Positions 6,658 through 6,671 of a stretch of DNA of 6,671 bases are shown here, one piece after another. The position numbers were made by a program, and so were the translations under genes. The first letter of the stretch is position 1. The number at the start of each line of letters is the position of its first letter. Under the pieces are notes generated by a model that searched no databases, had not been told where the DNA came from, and saw nothing but the letters and a program-made list of their open reading frames with translations. Origin of the DNA: Actinomycetales bacterium. GTDB lineage: Bacteria; Actinomycetota; Actinomycetes; Actinomycetales; Dermabacteraceae. The DNA lies in assembly GCA_012799425.1 (NCBI GenBank), contig JAAZLF010000012.1, positions 1 to 6,671 on the forward strand, written 5' to 3'.

Positions 6658-6671
6658 CACAGCCCCAGCTC

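Noticed and set aside
6460..6671. CRISPR array or transposon end in the repeat-rich spacer after ptsH
   Set aside because: The direct repeats are only 11 bases with irregular spacing and one pair overlaps. There is no transposase, no target-site duplication was seen, and the inverted repeat encloses only 20 bases.
1..6671. tRNA, rRNA or riboswitch genes
   Set aside because: No cloverleaf, rRNA-like stretch or known riboswitch core was recognised in the intergenic gaps, the longest of which are 153 and 212 bases.

Overview
The window reads as chromosomal DNA of a high-GC Gram-positive bacterium (Actinomycetota). Third codon positions are almost always G or C, and Shine-Dalgarno sites are GGAGG-like. 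The gene types and sequence style resemble Micrococcales such as Brachybacterium; that placement is an impression from memory, not a search result. All seven supported genes are on the plus strand, and gene content is ordinary metabolic and transport content, with no phage, transposase, CRISPR or toxin-antitoxin genes.

Positions 1-1697 hold the two membrane permeases of a CUT1-family carbohydrate ABC importer. The first is cut by the window's left edge, and the two overlap by four bases (ATGA). The binding protein is presumably upstream; no ATPase gene is visible. A short hairpin follows, then a small antibiotic biosynthesis monooxygenase (ABM) domain protein (1785-2096). Next comes a TVP38/TMEM64 (VTT-domain) membrane protein ending at 2788, whose start codon is unclear and may be a CTG overlapping the preceding stop.

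Positions 2942-6459 form a mannitol utilisation cluster: mtlA (fused IICBA mannitol permease of the phosphotransferase system), mtlD (mannitol-1-phosphate 5-dehydrogenase) and ptsH (HPr). Phosphate would pass from PEP through Enzyme I (not in the window) to His15 of HPr, then to His600 of the IIA domain, Cys427 of the IIB domain, and finally to mannitol as it crosses through IIC. MtlD would then oxidise mannitol-1-phosphate to fructose-6-phosphate for glycolysis. mtlA and mtlD are four bases apart, with the mtlD ribosome binding site inside the end of mtlA; ptsH follows after 46 bases.

The last 212 bases (6460-6671) hold no complete gene but are the most structured part of the window. There are three copies of an 11-base direct repeat, a long near-perfect hairpin with 15-bp perfect arms and a nested 6-bp arm, an inverted copy of the direct repeat on the far side of that hairpin, and a second 9-bp inverted repeat at the right edge. 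The right-edge repeat may terminate a convergent minus-strand gene entering from the right. I found no clear evidence of a new multi-gene system; the hairpin/repeat block after ptsH and the unusual start of the VTT-domain gene are the points most worth checking.
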